This document shows positions 42,590 through 55,441 of a stretch of DNA of 60,025 bases, in pieces (the first letter of the stretch is position 1; every line of letters starts with the position of its first letter). Origin of the DNA: Chara braunii (lineage: Eukaryota > Streptophyta > Charophyceae > Charales > Characeae); assembly GCA_003427395.1 (NCBI GenBank), contig BFEA01000063.1, positions 3,401,474 through 3,461,498 of the forward strand, written 5' to 3'. The position numbers and the translations under genes are program-made. A model generated the notes under the pieces. It did not search any database. It saw nothing but the letters and a program-made list of their open reading frames with translations, and was not told the DNA's origin.

Positions 42590-45500
42590 TCAGGTCGTCT
42601 CTCTTACCTCTTCTCTCGCCACGAATTTCTTCAGTCGCGTTCCAGATACCCAATCCTTCCACTCAGTCCCATTTAGCTCCTCAATCTGATACGCTCCGAA
42701 ATCTCCGACCCGTACGATCCGGTAGGGACCTAACCACCTCTTATCGAGCTTCCTTGACCATTGCTTCTCCAGTGATGAATCGTAGAGAAGCACGACATCT
42801 CCAACTGCCAAGGGTACTTTCCTCACCCGCNGACCATTGCTTCTCCAGTGATGAATCGTAGAGAAGCACGACATCTCCAACTGCCAAGGGTACTTTCCTC
42901 ACCCGCGCAGATTGATCCCATCGAGCCTTATCGTCCATACGGCTTCTCGCCACCTGGTCAGACGCCTCCTGGATCCTTTCTTCTATCGCCCCTATCTGCC
43001 GCGCCCGAATATCGAGCAATTCTTCAAATGACAGGTTAACTTCCAGATCCTGGCGCCTCCATGTCTTAAGAAAGCTCTCGATAGGGAACGCGGCGTGCCT
43101 TCCATACCACCATGTCGCCGGTGCGTACTTGGTGGATCTTTTTATTGTAATGTTCTCGACAAAAAATGCCGCCCTTAGGTATCTTGGCCATTGATTAGGC
43201 CTACCTTCGGTCCACTTAGCTAGGAGACTCGTAATGGTACTATGTCCTCTCTCTACGGGAGCATTTGCCTGGGGGTGCGCGGCCGTGGTGTAGTTGGCTG
43301 CTACACCATACCTTGATAACAATTCTTGCACCTCCTGGCAGGTAAACTCTGATCCCCTGTCCATTATAAATTCCCTGACGAAAGGGTAACGCAGGTAATA
43401 TTCCTCGATGCAGCTCACTAAGACTAACCCGGTCTTGGTGCGAATAGCACGCCCATCTACGAAACCAGACAGGTTATCGCACGCATCGAAGATATAGTTA
43501 TAACCCTGATCCCCAAGTGACATAAAAAGCAGATCGAGATGCACTACAGCCCCCACCTCTCGCTCTAACCTTGGATGCAGCCGCTCTCCTTGCCTTAAAC
43601 GGGATCTCTCCTGGCAGGGCACGCAAGATCGACAGAATTTCCCGACCATGTCCATCATTCCATCCAAGTAGTACAACTCACTTATCTTGGCATACATGGC
43701 TTGTACCCCTCGATGCCCTCCTGTAATGCCATCGTGAAGCGCTGCTACGACGTCGATATGACGATTCCTACCGCAGACGACCCTCCTCGAATTCCCTACT
43801 TCTCTTCTCAGGAAAAGGTGGTCGTCTCGCACTAAGTAGCGCTGCAGCATCCACTGGGCCCTATCGCTTGCATCCCTTAGCCGCATTTCACATGATAGAA
43901 GAAGCCCCAGCTCTAGGTAGATCCCGTCGTACTCCTCTGCACGAAAAACCTTCTTAATCTCCCCCTCCTCGAACTCATCGTCCTGGCTCTCGGACACTTC
44001 ATCCACATTTCCTGTCGAGTTCAACGAGTCTGACTGGTCGAGGCCTTCCTGCAATAACGTGTTGACGAGGAGATACATTCCTCCCACCAGGTCCTCATGC
44101 CGTTCTACCTGGCCAGGTCCTTCCTCAATCGTTCTCATGTCCTCCACCAGGCTATGCGAGCTGGTCAGCGCTAGCTCTATCATCCACTGAACATCCTTAC
44201 CGCCCCAGGGATCTTCTTCCTCAAAGGGCTTAAGGACTAGCTCATTCCTCCATTCATACCCACTTGGTGTTTGCCAGATAGGATAGCCTACACAGCTGGG
44301 CACTCGCGGCGACCACTTATTGATATGGAGACGAACATCTTCTTCCTGATCTAGAAATCCATCAACTGGGGGCGTATTCTCCACCGTCTCCCCTTCCTGT
44401 TTATCCCAGTTGATTCGACTCAACCCGTCCGCCCGGTTCTTACTACCAGGAATCCGCTCCAATTCGAAATTGAACATCCAGATGTACGTCAGCCATCTGG
44501 CAACCGTTGGATCCGATGGAACGTAATTCCTTAGAAAGTAGGCCAGGGCGGTCGGATCCACTCTCAAAATAAACCTCCTGCCGAAGATGTAGTTCCGGAA
44601 GATTCGCAGACAGTGGAGGACAACAAGGGTCTCCCTTTTGAACTGAGAGTAATTCCTCTCCGTCGTACAGAGAGTCCGACTCTCAAATCGCAAGGGCCTT
44701 TCCTTACCTTCCATGTCTGCCTGAATTAGAACTCCCCCTAAGGCAGTTGGCCCCGCATCTGTTTCGACAATGAAGAGTCGTGTTTCTGTGGCATCATAAT
44801 CTGGCGCTCCTAACACCAACCCTCCTTCTCGAAACTCCTCCTTCATTCTGGCCACCACCTCTTCTTGCTCTTCCCCCCAAACCCATTCCTGATCCTTGTG
44901 AACTAACTTCCTCAGATGTTCAGTCTTAGCGGCAAAGTTCTTGACGACGGCCCTCCAAAATCCACACGTACCAAGGAAGCTCCTGACATCAGTTATTGAG
45001 TGGAACGGAACAGACCACTCAGTAATCTTGTCCGTCTTCTTCACATCCGACCTCCGGCCCTTCTCGCTGCAGACGAACCCCAAAATAGTCGCTTCCCTCA
45101 TGCAGTGTCTGGACTTGGCCCCGCTCGCCGTAAGGTTATACTCTTCGAGCAGGCTCAGGACGTTTTCGAGGTCCTGGATGTGTTTCCAGACAAAGCGCCT
45201 TATCCCTGGCGAGACTTCGTCGCTTTCTTTCACCGCCGGCCCCTTCACTGCCAAATCGTCAATGTATAGTTGTGTGATATGGGGGCTGATTGACTGCATA
45301 GCCCGAATCATGGCCCGTTGGACCATTGCTACTGCGTTGGTCCACCCTTGTGGGGCCACGTTCATGTGGACTAATCCTCGCGGCGTGTGCATAGCCGTCA
45401 CCGACCTATCCGGCTGGTAGACTGGGAACTGATCGTTTCCTGAGTAAAGGTCTATAAGAGAAATTATAGGCCTTCCAACACAGGATTCCGACAGCGCGTC

Positions 45501-45944
45501 TGCATTAGGCAGTCCTCCAGCATCTCGCACAGTCACCGCATTCAGTCTTTGCAAATCCTGCACCCACCGCAACGTCCCATTAGGCTTAATGAAGCAGAAC
45601 CACGGAGACGCATACGGTCCACTTGAATAGTCGGCGACGTGAGTACGTATCTTGCCGTCGAGGTAATCCACCACCTTCCTTTCCTCGTCAGGATTGGGAT
45701 ATCGCGCCCCTCTCATGTTCCAAGGCTCGTGTGGTACGGTGTGGATGTGGATCATAGGTATCTTGTCCACATCCAGCCTGCCACGCTCCTCGTCACTAAA
45801 CGCATAGGTGCGATGCTTCCTCTTCATTAATTCCACCATCAACGCTCGCTCCTGAGGCAGCAGGAAGTCAGACTCCCCTATGATCAACTCCTTCTTGTTC
45901 CCTTCGTTGATACGACAAGGCCCTACTAAAACACTTTCTCTCAT
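42590..45944 (-). CDS. Pol: reverse transcriptase, RNase H, integrase (gypsy type)
   Basis: Starts ATG 45944. RT: IDLYSGNDQF (catalytic Asp) and LYIDDLAV (residues about 226-233). RNase H begins about 390 (VETDAGPTALGGVL). Integrase: HHCC zinc region (H about 729, H about 744, CRSCVPC about 771-777), then the D-D-E core at HLDLLF (about 803), DRGSEF (about 862) and PVERG (about 898). A GPY/F module (WLGPYRIV) lies near the end, at 42700-42735. All catalytic acids I can place are present. The frame upstream (46172-45948) is the same, interrupted by TGA at 45945-45947. A 75-bp duplication around n (42756-42906) breaks the printed frame near the C-terminus and is probably an assembly error; the true frame resumes and ends at 42590. 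Confidence 0.9.
42756..42906. other. 75-bp exact duplication around a single n (likely assembly artefact)
   Basis: 42756-42830 equals 42832-42906, with n at 42831. It splits the integrase C-terminus. Confidence 0.8.
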
Positions 45945-46435
45945 TCACCGTATCAACCCTCGTTCCCTCTCGTAATATGCTTCCTCGTCTTCTGTAACGA
46001 GGACGAGAACCGGGCGGCGCTTCTTGTCTACCGTTTTGTACCGCCTTTGGGAATCCTGCTTAAGCCGTCTCCTAAAAAAGGCCGACTCATGGATTGTGTT
46101 TGCGCTGATGCGGGGTGCCCTCCACTGCCTGGGAGCCGATATACCAACTCCAACCTTCCTGCCTCGGGGCATTCCAGAACTTGCTCCCTCAAGGCCTGGA
46201 TGGCATCCGGATCTGCCATCTCATGCGCGGCCACCAGGTCCATGGCCTTCCCAACATCCGACAGGCTGAGGGAAAATGCTTCCACCTTCTCTCTTGCTTC
46301 AGGCTCTGCCCGGAGCCTCCTGCGCTCCCCTTCTGACTGAGCCTCCTGCGCTCCCCTTCTGACTCCTCGATTGTGAATGATCCTGGATTGAGCCGGTTCC
46401 TTATACTCCTTGGCCCGGTGTTCCTGCATGTAATT
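45945..46435 (-). pseudogene. Protease-RT linker region of pol
   Basis: Frames 46429-46028 and 46172-45948 on - encode charged, helix-prone sequence (EKVEAFSLSLSDVGKAMDLV; RRRLKQDSQRRYKTVDKKRR) joining protease to RT. They change frame once and end in TGA directly before the ATG of the RT ORF (TGAATG on -). A 24-bp direct repeat (CTGACT...GCGCTCCCCTT) lies at 46320-46360. Confidence 0.5.
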
Positions 46436-47030
46436 ATTTCGTAATTCCCGCAGGCAGGATCGCGTAAGAGAAGGATTAGAGTCCCGTCATATTTGTTGAA
46501 CATCACGGTCTCTGTCCTGCTTAGGAATGACCTCCCCAGGAGGATTCCATGGTCTACGTCCGGCATTATGAAGAAGCATGCCCTGACCTTCACCTTTCCA
46601 ACTCGATGAGCACATTCGAGGCTGTCCCGCAAAACACGGCCTTACAGCTGGCTCCATGCAGAATACCGCAGTCAGAACGGTCTATATCCGGCCCAAATCT
46701 GATTGCGTCCGCCTCCCGAATGATGTTCATTTCGGCCCCGGTGTCCACCATTGCCGCACACTTGGAGCCCTTCACCATCAAATCCACCGTGCCGCAGGCT
46801 ACACACTTCCAGTCCATTTTCGTCCCCGACTCTGCCCACTCAGCCTCCTTGGGCAGGATCGTATCCAGATAGACATTGGGTACCAGGCGCCGCGACAATC
46901 TCCCCTTCAGCTCATCGCGGAGTCGCGGGGCTGACGCTAGGATTTTCTTCAGGGTCATGAGGTCATTATGCCCTTCCAGCAGCCTGTCAATTACTCTCTC
47001 TACGTCAAATCCCTCTTCCAACCGAACCAC
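46436..47030 (-). pseudogene. Aspartic protease (retropepsin) region, frameshifted
   Basis: Contains the retropepsin active site AAMVDTGAEMNII (about 46745) and, after a frame change near 46600, the second conserved block HGILLGRSFL. Together they would form the protease that cleaves Gag-Pol. Upstream is an Arg/Glu-rich stretch (LVPNVYLDTILPKEAEW). The frame change and an upstream TGA (about 47067) make it non-functional as printed. Confidence 0.75.
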
Positions 47031-47238
47031 GTATTTTTTCTTTTTGGGTGGTCCGTCACGTATGACTCACCCGGCCTCTCCCCTGGTTCCCTTTTTCCTC
47101 GCCCGCTGGTCCGTTCTCTGATCCTCTTCTTTGCGCAGCCTCTCGTCCTCTTCCTCTTCATCATCATCGCTCTCTACTTCCACAACCTCTTTCTTTCTCT
47201 CTGGTTCGGGTTCCCTCCTCGGAGGCTCTTGGCTGACA

Positions 47239-49218
47239 CTAGCCTTGGCTTGATTCCTCGTTCCTCGCTGCCTGTGCCAGCCGGGCCTGCAGAGTGAGGG
47301 GCCTCCCCCTCATTCCCGATTGTGGGCACGACCCCACAACATTTACTCCGGGTCGCCCAAGCGCTGACTCCGGGCCGGAGTCATAGAGGAACACTTTGGG
47401 TATGTTAGACCTCCATCCCTTCACTTCCTCACAGAGGCCCACCAACTTCTGTTGGTACCTCCCCATCTTATCCAGCAAGTCCTCCATCTTCTCAAATAAG
47501 ACGGACGGAGACTCCATTCTCTCCTCCTCATCCTCGTCATCTGACTCGATGATTATGACATCTTCCGTCTCACTTCCTCCTCGTAGCGCTTGAGCCACTT
47601 CCTCATCGCTCCCTACTTCCTCTATCCCAATCGGTGGTTCCTCCTTTTCCTGCCATAGCCTGAACATGGCAGGGGGTGGCGGCCCAGCTGCCGCTTTTCG
47701 TTGGGCTTTAGCCCTCACTCCTCCAAGCCTTCTGTCAATGGCCTCCCCAAGCTGATCGTAGATATTCCCATCCATAGTGGAGGAAATCAGTCCGCTTCTC
47801 TCGTCTTCCCATCTTATATTATAGAACCTTATAGCGTGGCCTTGCTGGTCACAATGTTGACAGATGGCCGTCCTCCAGTCAAAACGGGGTCTTCCATACC
47901 CTTGACTTCCCTGATCCCCCTGACCTTGATACCCCTGACCTTGATTCCCTTGGCCTTGGTACCCCTGGCCTTGATTCCCTTGGCCTTGACCATTCCATTG
48001 CCTTCCTCTTCCACCGCCATTCCTGCCTCGCCCCCTTCCTCCACCCGTCCCTCCGTTGCCTTGATTGCCCTGCCCCTGGTTCCCACCTCCTGCAACGCTG
48101 CCCTGTGAACTGGGAGCAGGTGACGGTGGCGGGGCCACAGGCTGGGCCTGGGCCGCGGGGTAGATGGGTGCTGGCATTTAAAGGGGTTGTTGTCTGGGCC
48201 AGGGCCACTGTCTTGGCACAATTGCATTGATAACCGGCCACGGCCACTGTCCGTAGGAAGGCGCCCCACCTTGCAAGGGGCCCGTACTAGATGATGGGGC
48301 CGCCACATTTAAAGGGGTTGTTGTCTGGGCCTGAGGCGCCTGCGCTTTTCCTGATCCTCGTCCACCTTGCGCCAAATTACGCACTTTGCGCTGGACCTTC
48401 GTCAAGTGTTGCGGCACCGGCTCTTCCTCTTCCCAGAGCTCTTCCTGAACAGCCTCCTCTATCACCGGCTCCTTTCCTTTCACTTTGACAGGCGTCACCA
48501 CCCTCCTTTGCACCACCGGCTCTGTCGCATACACTAGCTGTGCCAACACATCTGTAACAATCCTTGTTACCCCCAGGGTCCCAGAAGCAGTCGCATCTCT
48601 TTCCTTTCTTTTATGCCTTTGCAGGCGTACCTGACGTTGCTCCACCTGGTCCAAACACCCAACTTCCACCCCTCTGGCAATGGTGGCCCAATTGAGCTTA
48701 GTGCTACCTCCTCCATGCCTCGTCAACTCGACGGCCTCCGATGCCGTGAGTAGCCCCAGGAAGATGGAGCATTGTGCTTCCTCCGAAATCCCATGGACCT
48801 TCCGTGCTCTCTTCTTAAATTTTTGAACAAAGGCCCCTATTGTCGTAAAATCCTCTTTGTTCATCGCCTCAAGGTCTGCGGTAGTCAATAGCTTGTCTCC
48901 CAAGCGCTACTTCCTTTGCATCCCCTCCTTAAACCTCTCCCAGCTACCTTGAGCCGCATCTATGACTTTCTTCACCTCCTGATGGTAGTTGTGGAGGACA
49001 TACTGAAGGATGCGTTGAAACTTTACAACATCCGACCGCCCGACCAAAGCTTGTTCCACCCGCTCTAGCCATTCTGAGACTCTCTCCCCACAAAAATGGA
49101 AAGTATCGACCTTTGAGATGTTGCTCGGGTTCCTTTCATGTCGGTCGATGGCCGCGATGAGGTCATTGAGTGTCAGGTCCTTCTTGGGAGCAACTGATGC
49201 GCCGCTAGTCTCAGGCAT
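47239..49218 (-). pseudogene. Gag polyprotein of the gypsy element, two in-frame stops
   Basis: One frame of 660 codons from ATG 49218 to the stop at 47239, interrupted by TAG (48907-48909) and TAA (48178-48180). The N-terminal part has capsid-like sequence (FHFCGERVSEWLERVEQAL, FTTIGAFVQKFKKRARKV). Then a Gln/Gly repeat tract (QGQGYQGQGNQGQGYQGQG, about 47890-47990) and a nucleocapsid-like zinc knuckle CQHCDQQGHAIRFY (about 47822-47863), whose final Cys is Tyr. A 25-bp direct repeat around CAACAACCCCTTTAAATG (48180, 48301) brackets the TAA. The protease frame follows after a +1 shift at about 47240, possibly original programmed frameshifting, possibly decay. Confidence 0.75.
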
Positions 49219-49518
49219 CTTGACAGCCTCTCCTTTTCAAGTTCCCTGACAAAAGAAAACAAACACATCCCCTTATTCAACATTATATCTTGACCGGTCT
49301 ATTCCATCCGTCCTACCTAACTCTTACTACGTACCTTTTTCCCAATTCTACACGTTCACCCTTCATTCCTTCCCTTACTCAGGTAGGTAAAATTTCCTTA
49401 CCTATACTCCATCGCTCATTATCTTTCCTCACTTCCTCGTCCTTCCTTTATGCCTTTTCTCATTCACTTCTCATACCCGAATGTCATTCCAGCAGGGACA
49501 ACGGTAGGTTTTCCATTA
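49219..49518 (-). other. Leader between primer site and gag
   Basis: 300 bp without ORF. A tract with ACCTACC/GTAGGTA words may hold packaging signals, but nothing specific is seen. Confidence 0.4.
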
Positions 49519-49536
49519 TCCCCGGCAACGGCGCCA
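49519..49536 (-). promoter_or_regulatory. tRNA-Asp primer binding site
   Basis: On -: TGGCGCCGTTGCCGGGGA, complementary to the 18 3'-terminal bases of plant tRNA-Asp(GUC) with CCA. Two bases (GG) separate it from the end of the 5' LTR (..CGACA). It primes minus-strand DNA synthesis. Confidence 0.9.
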
Positions 49537-49538
49537 CC

Positions 49539-52500
49539 TGTCGAGCGCATCGGTCCGACACCGCACAGCAGCAGGGCGGGACCCTCCCGGCCGCGTCACG
49601 CAGGAGTTGGTTTTAAATCCTTCGTCGCAATATATACGGATCATCCTTAAGCCGCTCTGGCCGAGTGCGCCAACCATACCTCTCGCGAGCCCCTACGACA
49701 GGATAGGGCCTATATGAGGCATGACTTACCTACACCTAACGGGAGCTGTCACCTCCCTTCAGTGGGCGTATCCCCGCGGAGCTACCAGTCCACAGTACGG
49801 AAGCTAATCAGCTGCAATCGCAGAGGTGGACCAACTGAGGGCGTTTCTCGTTCGCTGTAGCATAGGGGGTACGCGCTGTAATACGCCTCTATCGGACCCG
49901 CACGCGAACCGACATCATGGGGGGCTGAGGTCCCAAGCGCGGTTCGTCGTTGGTCGACGAGGACGCATCCCACATACCACGCGCACTCCACTTTACGAAC
50001 ACACATACCCACAAAACAACACATATACGAAACGACGCAACACAAACGACACGACAACGCTCCTAGCCCCTCGGTATCCAACCCATAACTTTCCAATGCG
50101 GAAATCGTATAGGCGTCACGCGCGAGACTCAGTATAAAACCGCGCGGACGCAGGGCTATCGCATATCGACTCGCAATGCAATTGTACGCAAGCAGTCGCA
50201 GTGAAGGCGTACTATGTGGTACCCATACTTGCGCGGTCCCTGTTAATCGCGAGGGCCGCGTTCGACACTCAAGTGACGGCTGACAAGCGCCTTGAGGGTT
50301 AATCTCTCGACACGGGACAACCGCAATGCGCGGTTGAAAACCACAACCTCTTATGCACCCTGTGCAGAGGGGTTGAGTAGACAGCTTTAAGCTGTCGTGG
50401 CGGTCGAACATCAAGGGGTTTGACTTTGACGGCGGCCACGGACTATAATGTCCAACTATAAAAACTCCAAAGAGCAAAAGATAAGGAATGGGCCGAAAAT
50501 TCCCTGCCTAGTAAACAAAATCATAGCCCTGGGGTACCCTCCCTTTTTCGCGCGGCGTCGGCGGCCTATAACAATCTCAAACATTTGCCAATATGTGTCG
50601 GTCCCTTTGTAATCCCATAACTTTTTACACACCAGGGCGGTAACGTCGCGCGCGGGATTTTAATATAAAGTTGCGCAGCCGAGGGCCTACCTCATACCAA
50701 CCCGCAATGCAGGCATACGCATGCAGTCGCGACGATGGCGTACGCATGCAGTCGCGATGATGGCGTACTATGTAGTGCCCATAATCAAGCGGTCCCTCGT
50801 GGATCCGAGTACCGCTTATGACACTCGAGTGTCAGACTCGAAGTGTCGTGAGGGCCTAACCCTTCACGACATTGCACGACTTAAGGAATAGCCGTGTGGC
50901 CGCCGCGGCTTCTCTGACTCTTGGCCTNAGTGTCTTGGTAGGCAAATCAAATAGACTCTGCGCAAGGAAAAACCCCTTCCCTGCAGAACCTATGGCTTGG
51001 GATGTCCTGGACAAGGACCTCGAATCCCGACCCAGGACCAAACGTCCGACTAAGAAAAATCATCAAAAAGCAAGAAACAAAAATAGAGGNAGAGNCTTAC
51101 CCTNNGGCCCCTTAGCCTCAGCTTCTGAGTAGGGCTTTAATANGGGGACTCTTCAACCCATGCAAACATTCATCCCAAGTATACCCATGTNTACATGTAT
51201 AANGGTTAAGTATGTGACGATCACTTTTCATGGTCTCACNAGGGTCTCTCACAATAATACGTATATGTGTGATNGTAGGCAACCAAATCCAGAATNTGAT
51301 TCACANCACATACCTGCCATCACATCAACAAACCAAATCAACAGCCCACATACTACACGGAGTCAACCCCAACCACCTTCGACATTCATACCCTTTGCTT
51401 TAGCCATGCAAGCCCCAAAACCTCCTGTCCAACTAACCTTAATTAAATATTCANCACCTTTGTTAAATGGCCATTCAATAAAAGTCCGGGTGAAACCTTA
51501 ATAAAACAACGAAATCACCAGGGCTAAAGCCTTTTAGGTTGAGTGTGGAAGGAAAGTTGAAATTGAGTCGTAGGCCGACGAATCGGGAACCGACCTGTTA
51601 TCAGTGATAACAGAAAGTGATCCTTAAAAGGATCAAGTTGGATCTAGCCCTGAACTTGAATCAAATGATCAAAGAGGCCTGTAACACACGGCAGGCCAAT
51701 CCCCAAGCTAAGATTATAAGTGTGTGNAGACTACAACTCCATAATTCATTCTCACTCAAGNTACCTGCCAACTAAGTCCAAGCCTAACTCTAAGCTAGTG
51801 CCCAAAAAAGAAGTAGACTAATGACAGAACCTCTCTTATTTAGGGTGGATTGCCAGAATTGCCACCTGTCGAAATATAATCTAACTCCTCTAAACTAAGA
51901 AAATTTCTGCAGCGCTTCCCGTAGGAAAAGTGTCTTTCCACAATTTATATAAGTCTAAATATGAAAAAAAATATAAATAATTTCTAACTCTGGAAAACCA
52001 AATTTTGTCTAACTCCCTGAATTAGTAGAAATTTGGTCAACACCCCCTCTAGAAAAGGAGACTTTCCAGATTTATACTAAGTCAGATATACAGCAAAAAA
52101 ATAATCTCTAACTCTTGGAAAGTCAAAACTTGTCGAACTCCGTGATTAAGTAAAAATTTGGGCAGCACTTCCTTTACAAAGGGAGACTTCCCAGATTTAT
52201 ACTAAGTCAGGTTTGTATTCACAAGACAAACTTGAGTTCAATTTAGATAAGATTTAACTAACTCCTCAGTTTTGCAGAAATTTCGGCAGCACTCCCTCTA
52301 GAAAAGTGCTTTCCCAACATTTATACAAAGCGAGGTTCATAATTTGGGAATAACTTTGACTTCTCAAAGTCCAATTTTGTCTAACTCTCTGAATTAATAA
52401 AAATTTGGGCAGCACTCCCTCTAGAAAAGAAGACTTTCTAGATTTATACTCAGTCAGATGTATGGAAAAGACAAGTTGAGCTCTGACAAGTGAAAAATTG

Positions 52501-55407
52501 ACTAACTTCTTGGATTTGTAGAAATTTCGGCAGCGCTTCCCGTAGGAAAGGTAGCTTGCCAAGATTTATACAAAGCCAAATATAAGAAAGATCTCAGGAA
52601 ATGCAGAAATTGACCTAAGTAAAAAACATTATTACAGAAAATGCAGGAATTGACACTAACTCCTATGGCTCTAGCACGTGGCGAGTAACTAAAACAACTA
52701 CCTATAAAGCTGGTCATCCCATCCAGTCACATGCAAACCAAACCACGAATGCATGGTTCCCCAGAAAACAATCAAATGAACACAGCGATCAGGCCATTCA
52801 CAGTACAAACAATGCCTGGTCCCTCATAAAACAGTTAAATAAACATAGCCCTGAGCCATTCACAGTAGAAACAATGCTTAGGCTTTGGTTGACCCGGTTA
52901 AACGCATGCAGTCTACCTTCCTCCCACCTTCTCCCAGTTCATCCTTAGTCTGCTTTCAATCAGAACAAAGTAGAAACTTAGGCATCACTCTCACACATTC
53001 TTTCCAGTTAGTCTGATTAGGTCCTGAAGAGAAAGCAAAAACCATAGGGACAATCGCCTGCATACAATAGTCATACTGCAGGGGGATAGGCAAACATGGG
53101 TAGTAGTAGGGTGTACAGATGAAAAGGTATATATCTGATGGTTCCCTGCCTCCAGAACCTCGCCTAGATTCCGGTAGAGCTCCCGCAATCGGTGGGTGGA
53201 CTCCCCACAGAGTCTTGATGCGGACCTACGGGTTGCAATCCCTCCTGCCGCCTTCCTCTCGTAGTCAATAGACTAGACTTAGATTAAGAAGGGTAGAAGT
53301 AGGGGTTTAAGACACTCGAGATATAGGAAGGGTGCTCTCTGACTCGCGCGAGAGGGCCTTGATATCTAGATTCGTCTGAGGGCCCCGCAATGGCAGCCAA
53401 TATACCAGCCTGGTCAGATCCAAAGTTAGACCACTGAACACAATCCCCTTGATAGCTCCTTGAAATTGTAGCAACAGCTTCCCCTTCGCAACCACTCCTC
53501 TAAGTTGTGACAACAACCTCCCTTGCCGCCCTATCGCCCCCTTTTCATTAGACCTTCATTCCTTGTGGGCCAGCCGGAGTCAACATGGCGCCAAACAGCC
53601 GCACTCAAAAGCAGTGCAGCAAGCCGTAGTAGGCCTAGCAATCACTGCCGTAATACAACAACCGAGACAAACTACGGGGTTTACTATGGGGGCTGGTAAG
53701 GAATACTGTAGTTCTCAACAACAGTTTCCCCTGTGTATCAGCAAAAACAACAATATCCCCCCTCTTTTCTTGATGCAACAGGGTCGCCACTCTGTCAACG
53801 GTCATCCTAGCAACAGCAACAGTCACATGCGTTCAGCTAGCCGCGCAACAAGCAAGGCGCGCACACTCGGTCGTGCAGGTTCTTCCGCGGGTGGGCAGAT
53901 AAGCCTTTAACTCGGCAGCTTCCTTCCTAGCTGCTTCATTCCTTCCACATACCAAAATGGTCTGTACAGTTGCCGCTCACGTAGACCCCTCCTCTTCATG
54001 GTTGGACTGTGGCCGCTCCAGCCTCCAGACTGAGCTCTGCAACTACCATGGATAAGCCTCCACAGGCTGCGGAATATTCCGGCCAGTCTTAAAGGTCGCA
54101 ACAACGCAGCACTCCACGTGGCTGCTTCAATTTACGAGATGATAGCTCGCCGTCTCACAGTCCTGTCTCCAGCTCGACGTAGCGGATCACACAACACGAC
54201 CCGTCCTGCTGTACAGCATGCCTGGGCCCGTCAACAGGCGAATCTCCCACTTCCTTCTCACTCGTAATATCTCAGGTAAGCCCTTTCTCCCTCTCTCCAC
54301 CCCCGCTCTGTGTGTGTAACCCTTCGCTGGCGAGATGGCTCCGCACCGGTCTACAGGTAAGTCTCCCGGTTTTGCAGCTGGCCACACACTTCTTAGTTCG
54401 AGGAGATAGGGAGGAAGAAATTCGAAATGAATCTGTCCGCAAATGCGACTAGATTCATTCCTTGTTCAAGCAAAAAAAACTAACTACTCTGCCTTCGCGC
54501 AGCACTACCTCCACTAATCTCCTTGTATACTAATTTTCTTCCTGAACTAATCGAGGATTCGAGACCGCCATAGTCCAAAATCCCCATTTCGTACCTTCGT
54601 TCGTCCGATCCCGTCGAGAATCAGATGCGTGCAGTGCCTTCCTTCCTGCCATATCCATCACCCCGACACCTCCGCGCAGCGCTTTCTTCCCCTGACGACC
54701 AATCTACTAACCTACCGCCCAAACTAACACCATAGTTGGACTCGCACGGCCCTAAAAACCCCCGGTTAGGATCTTATTTTACCCGATTCTGTTGGGAATT
54801 GGGGAAGATATCGGGTTTTCCTCCCTCCACCTCTTCCCACCATCGCCAGTCTCGCGCAGAGCTTTTCCCTATTAACTTCTAACCCGCTAACTGATTGCTA
54901 AAACTAATGCTACCATTCGTTTCACCCGGGGCCAAAACCCCGGGACTGCAGCTTTCGCCCCTCGATCCCATTCACGGTCGAGGGCGCTATGTCCTCTCGA
55001 CAGGGCCGGCTCGTTCTCCCGTAGCTGCGCTGCTTCTTTCTGCGCATGTATCCGGCGCAAAAGATCGTCTAGGTCCATCCTCCCCTCTTTTCCTTCTTCC
55101 GTCACTGCGTCCGCCTTCCGTACCCCGGCTTCACTTCTGTCGTTGCCTGCTCCGCTTCTCTCTCTTGCTGCACTGCCTTTCCGCCCTGTCTCACCAGTCT
55201 CCACCTGCCATTCTCGATTCTTCCTACCCCGAATGTATCCGGTGCGCAAATCGCGCCCGGATCCCTTCTGCTATTTGCCCTTCCACCCTGCCTCTGGAGC
55301 CGGCCCGACCATCGCCCCACAGTGGCTCGTTACCGCCCCGCCTCACTGTTGCTTTCTTCCTGCTCGGCACCTTAGCGCAGCGGCCCTACCCGACAGCGCC
55401 GACCGGT

Positions 55408-55441
<34 letters not shown>

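Noticed and set aside
45942-48180. TAAATG and TGAATG stop-start junctions as a reinitiation strategy
   Set aside because: The TAA is bracketed by a 25-bp duplication and the TGA fits ordinary decay. Other stops in the same ORFs lack a following ATG.
49782-50477. 231-residue ORF on - in the 5' LTR
   Set aside because: The matching region of the other LTR (29883-30299) is open only in part, there is no domain, and it lies in R/U5-like sequence.
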